Shown: in pieces, positions 22,362 through 30,433 of the stretch
Layout of the letters: each line of letters starts with the position of its first letter
Position numbering within the stretch: the first letter of the stretch is position 1
Source: Cellvibrionales bacterium UBA2618
GTDB lineage: Bacteria; Pseudomonadota; Gammaproteobacteria; Pseudomonadales; Porticoccaceae
Direction: 5' to 3'
DNA: 30,640 bases
Assembly (NCBI GenBank): GCA_002339165.1
Contig: DDJS01000153.1
Location: 690 to 31,329, forward strand
Notes under the pieces: model-generated
Databases searched by the model: none
What the model saw: only the letters and a program-made list of their open reading frames with translations
Told to the model about the DNA's origin: nothing
Translations under genes and position numbers: made by a program

Positions 22362-24875
22362 CTAACTGCGTAAACGCTGGTTATCGGCGTCAAACGGTGA
22401 CTCATCGATGACCGTTGCGCGATAGCGCTGACCGAGAATTTCGATCTCTAGTTCGCTGCCAACCGCGCCGTGATGCACCTGCACCAAGCTCAAGGCCAAC
22501 GATTTATTGGTGCGAAACCCAAACCCTCCAGACGTTGCACGACCGACTAACAGGCCATCCTTATAAATTCCTTCGGAGCCACGCGCATCGGCGTCTTTGA
22601 CAGCATGAATCTCAAGCGTGGCAAAACAGTTGACAAAGCCGCGGTCGCGCCAAGCCAGTAACGCTTGCTTGCCGACGAAATCGCAATCTTTATCGAGTTT
22701 GACAAAGCGGTCGAGACCGGACTCAAGCGCCGAGTACTCGATCGACATCTCTCGGGGAATCAACCGATAGGACTTCTCCAAACGCATACTCTCCATGGCA
22801 CGAATACCAAACGGCGCAATCTCGTATTCGGCACCGGCCGCCATCAACTGATCAAAAATATAATTTTGCATTTCGATTGGATGGTGTAATTCCCAACCCA
22901 ATTCACCGATAAAGTTAACCCGCAACGCCTCTGCCTGGGCATAGCCAATATTGATCGACTTGCCCGTCAGCCACTTAAAATTGTCGTTGCCAAGATCGGT
23001 GTCGGTGAGCTTTTGCAGTACATCGCGAGCCCTCGGGCCGGCCAGCACCAGCACCCCAATTTGGGTAGAGATTTTTTGTAAATTAACCGAACCATCGCGC
23101 GGAGCCAACTTGGTTAAATAATCCCAGTCGTGGCGCTCCTGAGCACCGGCGAAGACCAGGTAATAGCTGTTTTTGGCTCGTTTGTAGATGGTGAACTCGG
23201 CGCGGACACCGCCATTTTTCGACAGCATGTGGCACAACCCAATTCGACCAACGGTTACCGGTACCCGATTGGCGACGATGCTGTTGAGCCACGCCTCGGC
23301 ACCGTGACCGGTCACCGTGGCCTTGGAAAACGCCGACATATCCAGCAAGCCGACCTTTTCGTGCACGTGACGGCACTCGCGGCCGACAAAGTCAAAATAA
23401 TTAGAGCGTCGAAAAGAATTCTTTTCGACGATGCGACCATCGGCGAGCGCGGTAGAGTGATTTTTATTCCACAGCGTGTCGCCCTTGGCGAGCTCGGCGT
23501 CCGACAGCGCATAACCCACCGGCGCAAACCAGTTCGGCCGCTCCCAGCCATACACCGAGCCAAACACCGCACCCAACGCCTTCATCCGGTCGTAACAGGG
23601 CGAGGTCTTGAGCGGTCTGGCGGCACTGCGTTCCTCGTCTGGGTAGTGATTTTTAAAAACGTGGTCGTAGGCCTCTTCGTTTTTCGCACGCAGGTAACCG
23701 CGGCTCGCGTAGGGACCAAAACGGCGTGGATCGACGCCCATCATATCGACCGTTGGCTCGCCATCGACGATCCACTCAGCCAGTTGCCAACCAGCTCCCC
23801 CGGCCGCGGTAATGCCAAAGCTGTGACCTTCGTTGAGCCACAAGTTTTTGCGCCCCCAGGCTGGCCCAACGATGGGATTACCATCCGGCGTGTAGGCAAT
23901 TGCGCCGTTGTACACGGTTTTTACACCGACCTCGGCAAACGCTGGAACCCGGTGCATACAGGCTTCGATATGCGGCATCAAACGATCGAGATCGGGATTG
24001 AACAGCTCGTATTCAGACTGATCGCTGGGTCCGTCGACATAGCAGCACGGCGCGTTCTCCTCGTAGGGGCCTAGAATAAAGCCACCATTTTCTTCGCGCA
24101 GGTAATAACCTGCGTCCGACTCACGCAACACCGCCTGCTCGGGCAGACCCTGCGCCTTGCGCGCCAGCACCTCGGGGTGCGGTTCGGTGACGATGTACTG
24201 ATGCTCAACCGGGATCACCGGAATGTCCAGACCGACCATGGCGCCGGTTTTGCGCGCAAAATTGCCGGTGCATGACACCACGTGCTCGCAGTGGATATCG
24301 CCCTTGTCGGTCTTAACTATCCAACTGTCGTCGGGCTGTTGCTCAAGATCGAGCACCGCGGTGTTACGATAAATTGTAGCGCCGCGGGCGCGCGCACCTT
24401 TGGCCAGCGCCTGGGTTAGGTCGGCCGATTGAATATAACCGTCATCGGGGTGTTGGATGGCGCCAATCAAGCCCTCGGTATTAGCCATCGGCCAAGCCTG
24501 CGCAACCTGCTCCGGGGTCAAAAAATTCACTTCGACACCCACCGTTTGCGCCACTGACGAGTAATAGAGGTATTCGTCCATACGGTCCTGATTACAGGCC
24601 AAGCGAATGTTCGACACCACGCTAAAACCCACCGGCTGACCGGTTTCTTTTTCCAGTTCGTGGTAAAAATTCACCGAATACTGGTGCAACTTACCCACCG
24701 AATAACTCATATTAAACAGCGGTAACAAGCCCGCCGCATGCCAGGTCGAGCCCGAGGTCAATTCTTTGCGCTCGACCAATACCACGTCGGTCCAACCTTT
24801 TTTGGCGAGGTGGTAGAGGGTGCTGACACCGACCACACCACCACCGATCACCACTACTCTGGCACTTGTTTTCAT
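22362..24875 (-). CDS. Dimethylglycine/sarcosine dehydrogenase (FAD + GcvT domains)
   Basis: An 837-residue flavoenzyme matching mitochondrial-type DMGDH/SarDH length and order. The FAD motif VVVIGGGVVGVSTLYHLA lies at 7-24, and GSTWHAAG at 42-49 holds His46, the equivalent of the covalent FAD histidine. The FAD-dependent oxidoreductase domain runs to about 375, a linking domain to about 430, and the GcvT-like THF-binding domain to the C-terminus (FNMSY, GELGWELHH and FGIRAMESMRLEKSYR are typical). It would oxidise dimethylglycine (or sarcosine) and pass formaldehyde-level carbon to THF, with electrons to an ETF-type acceptor. It lies 204 bases upstream of mttB on the same strand and diverges from fhs. 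Substrate choice between dimethylglycine and sarcosine is not decided by sequence, but SoxBDAG nearby favours dimethylglycine. Confidence 0.93.
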   Translation of the reverse strand: MKTSARVVVIGGGVVGVSTLYHLAKKGWTDVVLVERKELTSGSTWHAAGLLPLFNMSYSVGKLHQYSVNFYHELEKETGQPVGFSVVSNIRLACNQDRMDEYLYYSSVAQTVGVEVNFLTPEQVAQAWPMANTEGLIGAIQHPDDGYIQSADLTQALAKGARARGATIYRNTAVLDLEQQPDDSWIVKTDKGDIHCEHVVSCTGNFARKTGAMVGLDIPVIPVEHQYIVTEPHPEVLARKAQGLPEQAVLRESDAGYYLREENGGFILGPYEENAPCCYVDGPSDQSEYELFNPDLDRLMPHIEACMHRVPAFAEVGVKTVYNGAIAYTPDGNPIVGPAWGRKNLWLNEGHSFGITAAGGAGWQLAEWIVDGEPTVDMMGVDPRRFGPYASRGYLRAKNEEAYDHVFKNHYPDEERSAARPLKTSPCYDRMKALGAVFGSVYGWERPNWFAPVGYALSDAELAKGDTLWNKNHSTALADGRIVEKNSFRRSNYFDFVGRECRHVHEKVGLLDMSAFSKATVTGHGAEAWLNSIVANRVPVTVGRIGLCHMLSKNGGVRAEFTIYKRAKNSYYLVFAGAQERHDWDYLTKLAPRDGSVNLQKISTQIGVLVLAGPRARDVLQKLTDTDLGNDNFKWLTGKSINIGYAQAEALRVNFIGELGWELHHPIEMQNYIFDQLMAAGAEYEIAPFGIRAMESMRLEKSYRLIPREMSIEYSALESGLDRFVKLDKDCDFVGKQALLAWRDRGFVNCFATLEIHAVKDADARGSEGIYKDGLLVGRATSGGFGFRTNKSLALSLVQVHHGAVGSELEIEILGQRYRATVIDESPFDADNQRLRS

Positions 24876-25004
24876 AACCCACTCTCACTGATCCATCCTT
24901 GGCAGTGTAACCATCAAGGCTGCACCACTAGAGCGCAATTGCGACAGGCAGTTACCCGCCGCCGCCGTCCACAGAATCCACTAACGACTGGCTCCCGTCG
25001 TTTT

Positions 25005-25027
25005 TGAGACAGCCATGGACGGTCTCA
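25005..25027. promoter_or_regulatory. Inverted repeat in the divergent dehydrogenase/fhs control region
   Basis: TGAGAC (25005-25010) and GTCTCA (25022-25027) are perfectly inverted over 11 bases, with a CCATGG palindrome near the centre (25013-25018). The 23-bp dyad lies 110 bases before fhs and 130 before the dehydrogenase, a good place for an operator serving both. Confidence 0.45.
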
Positions 25028-25092
25028 GAAATACACCAAAATCAACCGCCAACCAAGATAGGGTTAGGTCTGAAGCATTGCTCTAAAAAGAA

Positions 25093-25098
25093 TATAAT
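25093..25098 (+). promoter_or_regulatory. Probable -10 box of fhs
   Basis: A consensus TATAAT at 25093-25098 lies 38 bases before the fhs ATG, giving an expected leader of about 30 bases. The -35 region around 25069-25075 (TCTGAAG) is poor, as expected for a promoter that needs an activator. The Shine-Dalgarno GGAGA is at 25125-25129. Confidence 0.55.
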
Positions 25099-25136
25099 CG
25101 CATTGCCGTGCCTACCGCCCCTATGGAGAACACAGA

Positions 25137-26789
25137 ATGAGTGATATTGAAATAGCTCGCCGCGCCCGCTCTCAACCGATCACAGACATTGCTCGTAAAC
25201 TGGATATTCCGGACTCGGCGCTGATCCCGTACGGACGAACCAAAGCCAAAATTGATCCTCAGCACATCGCTTCGCTAAAAGACCAACCGGATGGCAAGCT
25301 AATTCTGGTGACGGCGATCACGCCGACACCCGCCGGGGAGGGTAAGACCACCACCTCGGTGGGACTTGCCGATGGCCTCAACCGGATCGGTAAAAAAGCG
25401 CTGGTGTGCCTGCGCGAACCGAGCCTCGGCCCCTGCTTTGGCATGAAGGGGGGAGCCGCCGGCGGTGGCTATGCACAAGTCATACCGATGGAGGATATCA
25501 ACCTCCACTTTACCGGTGACTTTCACGCCATAGGCGCAGCTCACAACTTGCTGTCAGCGCTACTCGACAACCATATCCACTGGGGCAATAGTCTCGAGAT
25601 CGACGCCCGACGCATTGCATGGAAGCGCGTTATCGATATGAATGACCGCGCCCTGCGCAACATCAGCTGCGGTCTCGGCGGGCCCGGCAACGGTTTCCCG
25701 CGGCAGGATGGTTACGACATCACCGTCGCCTCTGAGGTCATGGCAATCTTTTGCCTAGCCACCGATCTCGACGATTTAAACGCTCGGCTCGACCGTATCG
25801 TGGTCGGCTACACGCGTGAACAAACGCCGGTGCACGCGGTCGATATTCTCGGCACCGGCGCGATGACCGTGCTGCTTAAAGACTCGCTCGCGCCCAACCT
25901 GGTTCAGACGCTAGAAAACAATCCAGCGATTATCCACGGTGGGCCGTTTGCCAATATTGCCCATGGTTGCAACTCGGTGATTGCCACCAAAGCGAGTCTC
26001 AAGATGGCCGACTACGTCGTCACGGAGGCCGGCTTTGGCGCTGACTTGGGCGCCGAGAAGTTTTTTGATATCAAGTGTCGCTCGGCCAATTTGCACCCAG
26101 ACGCAGCGGTGATCGTCGCCACGGTGCGCGCCTTAAAGATGCACGCCGATGCCGATAGCGAGGGCTTGGAAGCACTGCGTAGTGGCTGTAGTAATCTGGT
26201 ACGGCATATCGAAAATGTGAAAGCCTTTGGCGTTCCAGTGATCGTCGCCATCAACCGCTTTACCGACGACGACGACGACGAAATTGCGGTTATCGCCGAG
26301 GTTGCCGAGGCCTATGGCGTCAAGGCAATAGGCTGCACGCACTGGGCCGATGGCGGCGCTGGCACCGAGGAACTGGCCAGCGAAGTGGCGGCGCTCGCCG
26401 ACAGCGGCATAGCCAATTTTGCGCCGCTATACCCGGACGATATGCCGATTTGGGAGAAAATAAAAACCGTCGCCACTCGTATTTATCGGGCCGAAAATAT
26501 CACGGCCGATCAAAAAATTCGCGACCAGATTAAGAAATTTCAAACTGACGGCTACGGGCATTTTCCGGTGTGTATCGCCAAGACCCAGTACAGCTTTTCA
26601 ACCGACCCCAACCTCAAGGGTGCGCCGAGTAACCACCTGGTGACGATTCGAGAGGTGCGCCTGAGCGCGGGTGCTGGATTTATCGTCGTGGTCTGTGGCG
26701 ACATCATGACCATGCCCGGCCTACCGCGCGTGCCCGCGGCCAACAGCATTCGGATCGACTCGCAGGGTGACGTCGCCGGCTTATTTTAA
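25137..26789 (+). CDS. fhs: Formate-tetrahydrofolate ligase
   Basis: A 550-residue protein of the usual length (about 555). TPTPAGEGKTTTSVGLADGL at 63-82 is the family P-loop, EPSLGPCFGMKGGAAGGGY follows, and GDFHAIGAAHNLL and IVIAINRF-like segments complete the signature. It catalyses formate + ATP + THF to 10-formyl-THF; the reverse yields ATP. Next to three THF-loading demethylation steps the reverse direction, disposing of one-carbon units as formate with energy gain, is plausible. In many pseudomonad sox loci this place is held by PurU, which does not save the energy. A GGAGA Shine-Dalgarno is seven bases before the ATG. A (GAC)5-like run at about 26266-26280 encodes an Asp stretch. No folD is in the window. 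Confidence 0.97.
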   Translation: MSDIEIARRARSQPITDIARKLDIPDSALIPYGRTKAKIDPQHIASLKDQPDGKLILVTAITPTPAGEGKTTTSVGLADGLNRIGKKALVCLREPSLGPCFGMKGGAAGGGYAQVIPMEDINLHFTGDFHAIGAAHNLLSALLDNHIHWGNSLEIDARRIAWKRVIDMNDRALRNISCGLGGPGNGFPRQDGYDITVASEVMAIFCLATDLDDLNARLDRIVVGYTREQTPVHAVDILGTGAMTVLLKDSLAPNLVQTLENNPAIIHGGPFANIAHGCNSVIATKASLKMADYVVTEAGFGADLGAEKFFDIKCRSANLHPDAAVIVATVRALKMHADADSEGLEALRSGCSNLVRHIENVKAFGVPVIVAINRFTDDDDDEIAVIAEVAEAYGVKAIGCTHWADGGAGTEELASEVAALADSGIANFAPLYPDDMPIWEKIKTVATRIYRAENITADQKIRDQIKKFQTDGYGHFPVCIAKTQYSFSTDPNLKGAPSNHLVTIREVRLSAGAGFIVVVCGDIMTMPGLPRVPAANSIRIDSQGDVAGLF

Positions 26790-26860
26790 CCCCCCAGTAA
26801 GGCGGCTAGAAGACTGCGTGAGCACTCTCCATATGGGTTATTTTTGGCGCGTGCGGGTGC

Positions 26861-27793
26861 TCAATCGTCGGCGGTCGCCGTAGTCTGCCCCTTGGCTGTG
26901 GCTGCCGTCACCGATCCGCAAACCACCATTAGGGCGCCCAATAGCGACAGCGCGCCGAGCGGCTCTGCGACGATCCCCTCGATCGGTCTCAGTTGCACAA
27001 TCAGCACGGTTAGCAGTGGCGTCAACGCGATGATCGCACTAACGCGAGAGGCCTCTAGGTGGGCCAATGCCTCGGCAAAACAGCCGTAGGCGATGAGCGT
27101 ATTGACGCCGCAAAACGCCAATAATAGCCACTGCCACTGGCTTAAATCTTGCGTCGGCGCGAAATCGCTGAATGGCAAAAATACCAGCGCACCGATAACA
27201 TAAAACACCAGCATGGTCTGTTGCGAACTAAATTGACGCAATAAAAACTTTTGCACAATCGCATAACCGGCCCAACAGACCGCCGCCACAATCACCATCA
27301 ACATACCCAATCCGTAGTCGTTAAAGGTTACGAATAGATCGTCGGCATGGTGGTTAAAAAATAGCCCTAGCCCAGACACAAAGCTGACAACGCCCAGCCA
27401 CTGCAACCTCGAAAAGGATTCGTTAAACACCCAGATTCCCGCGACCAGCAAGAGCATCGGCGCAAGTTGGATCATCACCTGAGCGGCTTCCGAGGTGGTT
27501 TTTTCGAGGCCAACGATATACAGCCCATAGTTACAGGCCAGCAATAGGCCAGCGAGTAACAACTGCCCACCCAGACCGAGCGACAGCAGCGTCGGAAAAC
27601 CGGTCAGTCGCCCGGTCGCCCACAAATACGGAGCAAGCAATACGCCGGCCAATGAAAATCGAAAAAACGTCACTGTGAACGGATCCAGCGTCTCCATCAC
27701 CCCCTTTAGGGCAACCGGCAATACACCCCACATGATGGCGGTGGAAAGCGCTAACAACAGACCGAGTTTCCAGCGTCCGGAGATATGATTCAT
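26861..27793 (-). CDS. EamA-type drug/metabolite transporter
   Basis: A 310-residue integral membrane protein with ten predicted hydrophobic segments arranged as two EamA repeats (about 10-140 and 155-295). The motif-like starts LLLALSTAIMWGVLPVALKG and GMLMVIVAAVCWAGYAIVQK begin each repeat, as is usual. The family exports or exchanges amino acids, nucleobases and small metabolites across the inner membrane; this member cannot be assigned a substrate. It is convergent with fhs (71 bases between stops) and divergent from the autotransporter. No good Shine-Dalgarno precedes the ATG. A link with methylated-amine use is possible but not shown. Confidence 0.93.
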   Translation of the reverse strand: MNHISGRWKLGLLLALSTAIMWGVLPVALKGVMETLDPFTVTFFRFSLAGVLLAPYLWATGRLTGFPTLLSLGLGGQLLLAGLLLACNYGLYIVGLEKTTSEAAQVMIQLAPMLLLVAGIWVFNESFSRLQWLGVVSFVSGLGLFFNHHADDLFVTFNDYGLGMLMVIVAAVCWAGYAIVQKFLLRQFSSQQTMLVFYVIGALVFLPFSDFAPTQDLSQWQWLLLAFCGVNTLIAYGCFAEALAHLEASRVSAIIALTPLLTVLIVQLRPIEGIVAEPLGALSLLGALMVVCGSVTAATAKGQTTATADD

Positions 27794-27794
27794 A

Positions 27795-27815
27795 ACTAAT
27801 TAAACACTAATTAAA
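27795..27815. repeat. Tandem 10-bp direct repeat at the EamA gene start
   Basis: ACTAATTAAA occurs at 27795-27804 and 27806-27815, one helical turn apart (11 bp period), immediately upstream of the transporter ATG. Each unit holds the palindrome TAATTA. It may be a regulator site or part of the AT-rich promoter. Confidence 0.4.
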
Positions 27816-28123
27816 TGCACGGTAAGTGGCGCGGCGACGCGGCGGACGACTCGACAGACAATTCGACAAAGGCGGCATGCTAGCAGATTGGTAGTTTAAC
27901 TAATACTCCGACCATCTTACGGTGCACTTGGATAGACTGCGACGCGATTAAAAAGGCGTTTTTAGTGAACTCCGCAGTCTATGCCCAGACGCAGGTGGCG
28001 GTCGTTTTTGACCTAGTTTGCGCAGGCCACGATTTACAGTCGCCGATCCATCAAATCGTCTTAGTCGTAAATTCACAACAGCAAGCTTGGGATTTTAATA
28101 ATAAAAAAATTGGGGAAAGCCTT
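27816..28123. other. Intergenic region between EamA and autotransporter genes
   Basis: About 310 bases. It contains a 10-bp perfect inverted repeat (27932-27941 with 27973-27982) and an AT-rich stretch just before the autotransporter ribosome binding site (GGGGAAAG, 28112-28119). The autotransporter reading frame stays open back to 27965, but this extension has no coding support. No other gene is seen. Confidence 0.5.
27932..27982. repeat. Perfect 10-bp inverted repeat, 31-base spacer
   Basis: ATAGACTGCG (27932-27941) and CGCAGTCTAT (27973-27982) are exactly inverted. The spacer is T/A-rich. It could fold in the autotransporter leader RNA or be a pair of regulator half-sites. No T-run follows the right arm, so it is not a typical terminator. 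Confidence 0.5.
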
Positions 28124-30061
28124 ATGTTACGCAAAAAACCACGCGAAATGTCCGTTGCATTGCCATCCATTAAAGCCAGCGATCGGTCGCGCAGGAGGTT
28201 CGGCAAGCAGCTGTCGATGTGCGCACTCTTAGCCGCGGCCTGGGGCGCGCAGGCGCAATCCTATTTTAGTGAGTTGGTGGTGTTTGGTGATAGCCTGCTA
28301 GACTCTGGCAACTACGGCTTCGATCGCCGCGCCACCAACCAACTGACCGATGGCAGTGGCCAGTTCGCCCAGATCAGCCCCCAGTATCTGGCCGAGTTCC
28401 TCGGGCTAGACCTTTTGCCCGCGATCGAAGGCGGCACTAACTATGCGGTCGGCGGTTATCAAACCCAAAACGTTCTGGATTCGATCAACGGTCCGGGTAT
28501 CAACACGGCGTTTTTTGGCGGCGGCACCAGTCCCGCTTATTTAGACCAGAGCGCCAATCAGATAACCCCCCGCGCACTGGTATTCATCAACGGTGGCGGC
28601 AACGATCTGAATGCCATTTTTGCGTCGGTTGCTCCCGCGGCTGTGCCAGCGGCCATCCGTGATAGAGCGAGGAATTTTAACGCTGCAGTGATTGCGCTCA
28701 ATCAGGCGGGGGCGAACTACATCATGGTATCAAACGTGCCAGATTTAGCCCTGACACCGGGTCCTCAGGCGGCATTCTCTGGCGGATTCTTTAACGCGGC
28801 AGCTATGGCGAGCATTTCTGCGTCGACCGATGGATACAACACTCTTTTGGCCATGGCAAGCTCTGGGTCACTGGCTGCAAATACGATTCCGGTGGACCTT
28901 GACGGAGCTCTCAAGTTCATTATGACCAATGCCGACGCCTATGGCATAGCCAACGGTATCATCAACGGGCTAGACCAACGGTATATGTGCTACACCGGCG
29001 GTTCGGGCGGCTGCTTTGAGCATCCAGTCCACGGGCTCAATGGTGCCGTGCCAGACCCGCGTAAATTGGTGTTTAACGATGCACTTCATCCAACAGAAAT
29101 TACCAGTGAGATCGTAGGCGATTACCTGACCGACATCGTTGCCGCACCCGGAAGGATCGGCTTGCTGCCAGAATTGGGGTTCAGCGCCTCCATCGGGCAG
29201 GCTCAACTCAACACCAGTCAACTGCGCCAGTCGCGCTGGAGCGCAGCGAAACCTCGACTGTTTATTGCAACCCATGTCGCCAATGCCGAAGTCAGCGGCG
29301 TCGAAAGCGCGGAGACCGACAACAACAGCCTGTTCATCGGTCAAACTTTCGCCGCTTCGGCGGCAGTAATATATGGCTTTTCAGCGTCGTTTGGCAAACA
29401 AGAATTGGACCTAGACAACACCCAACTAGAAGCGGAGCATTGGGGTATCAACGGTATGTTGGCAATGCAATGGGGTAATCTTTTTGTCGAATCTCAAGTC
29501 GGCCTAGCCGTTTTGGCGTTTGACGATCTGCGTCGCGATATTAAACTGGGGGCTAAGATGGTCTCAGCGGTCGGTGACACGGACGGTCACGCGCTCAACC
29601 TAGAGATTCTGGCAGGCTTCAATATTTTGTCATCCGGCACCTGGAAACTTGGCCCTGCTGTGGGTGGTCAGGTCGCCCGCTCACAGGTCAAGGGGTTCAC
29701 TGAGAGCGGCGGCGAAATTTCTAACTACCGTTGGAGTGAACAAAAACGTGACCGCCAGATCCTGCGAGTGGGGTTGATTGCCAAGGGAGCGTTGAGCGAG
29801 CGAGCTACGGTGTTTGCCGAAATCTTCGCGGGCAAAGATTTCGCCGACAAAGAATTTCATGTTGGGGTGAAAAATACCCGATTGTTATTTAGTGAATACT
29901 CTATGCCGGCGCTGCTGATGGAGGATCAATCTGAAATCAACGTCAATGTCGGCAGCTCGATCAAAATCGGGACCGAGGGTAGCATGGAAATAAACTATAG
30001 CTACAGCGATCGCAGCGAAAATGCTCAGTCTTTGAGCGTTGGCTACTCGATGGTGTTTTAG
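28124..30061 (+). CDS. GDSL/SGNH-hydrolase autotransporter (EstA-like esterase)
   Basis: A 645-residue secreted lipase/esterase of the type V system. A basic start and hydrophobic stretch ending CALLAAAWGAQAQS (33-46) form a long signal peptide. The passenger has the SGNH blocks: FGDSLLDSGNYG with nucleophile Ser57, YAVGG (Gly110), NGGGND (Asn160) and DALHPTE with Asp319 and His322. Residues about 390-645 are the autotransporter beta-barrel, ending in ...SVGYSMVF with the terminal Phe read by BAM. It would hydrolyse ester lipids or polymers at the cell surface. I choose ATG 28124 because GGGGAAAG lies five bases before it; the frame opens at 27965 with a GTG but that extension would bury the signal peptide. 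Unrelated to the pathway upstream as far as can be seen. Confidence 0.93.
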   Translation: MLRKKPREMSVALPSIKASDRSRRRFGKQLSMCALLAAAWGAQAQSYFSELVVFGDSLLDSGNYGFDRRATNQLTDGSGQFAQISPQYLAEFLGLDLLPAIEGGTNYAVGGYQTQNVLDSINGPGINTAFFGGGTSPAYLDQSANQITPRALVFINGGGNDLNAIFASVAPAAVPAAIRDRARNFNAAVIALNQAGANYIMVSNVPDLALTPGPQAAFSGGFFNAAAMASISASTDGYNTLLAMASSGSLAANTIPVDLDGALKFIMTNADAYGIANGIINGLDQRYMCYTGGSGGCFEHPVHGLNGAVPDPRKLVFNDALHPTEITSEIVGDYLTDIVAAPGRIGLLPELGFSASIGQAQLNTSQLRQSRWSAAKPRLFIATHVANAEVSGVESAETDNNSLFIGQTFAASAAVIYGFSASFGKQELDLDNTQLEAEHWGINGMLAMQWGNLFVESQVGLAVLAFDDLRRDIKLGAKMVSAVGDTDGHALNLEILAGFNILSSGTWKLGPAVGGQVARSQVKGFTESGGEISNYRWSEQKRDRQILRVGLIAKGALSERATVFAEIFAGKDFADKEFHVGVKNTRLLFSEYSMPALLMEDQSEINVNVGSSIKIGTEGSMEINYSYSDRSENAQSLSVGYSMVF

Positions 30062-30433
30062 ATCTCCGACTCGGGAGACGCGCACCGGCCAAGCGACCAT
30101 TTTACTAGACACGCTGGCGCTGGCCCCCATCGTTGTCCGTTTCGATCGTTTGCGCCCCCTCGCAGGGAATCGGCGCGCACTAGAACGCGTGTGCCTAGTG
30201 TCAATCGCATATCGACTTAACTTGTACAGCATGCATGAGCGCGTACCCACATTTGCAGGACTTTATAGCCGTCTATTTCAGCAGCGCCCCGTGCAGCACG
30301 AAGATATCCATCAATTTAAGTGTGCGCCCGCAACAAGAGTGAACATTAGCTGATAGAATTCTCGCGGGATCTCCGCTTGCAGTCCTGAAACCCCTAAAAT
30401 TTAAAGCAGCACTGAGTGCATAAGGAAACCACC
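30062..30433. other. Intergenic region, no supported gene
   Basis: 372 bases between the autotransporter and the next gene. A small hairpin (TCTCC with GGAGA, 30063-30078) follows the autotransporter stop but has no T-run. Open frames here on both strands look random. The promoter of the right-edge gene should lie here; none was clear. Confidence 0.45.

Noticed and set aside
23130..24074. 314-codon plus-strand frame opposite the dehydrogenase gene
   Set aside because: Antisense to a clearly conserved flavoenzyme; no family features and no binding site.
26790..26862. Bidirectional terminator between fhs and the EamA gene
   Set aside because: GAGCAC/GTGCTC arms are 31 bases apart and CCATATGG cannot form a loop; no convincing stem plus T-run.
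27965..28123. N-terminal extension of the autotransporter (53 more residues)
   Set aside because: The upstream GTG has no binding site, and the extension would put the signal peptide deep in the chain; ATG 28124 has GGGGAAAG.
30039..30353. 104-codon plus-strand frame after the autotransporter
   Set aside because: Begins inside the autotransporter gene, no binding site, no recognised family.
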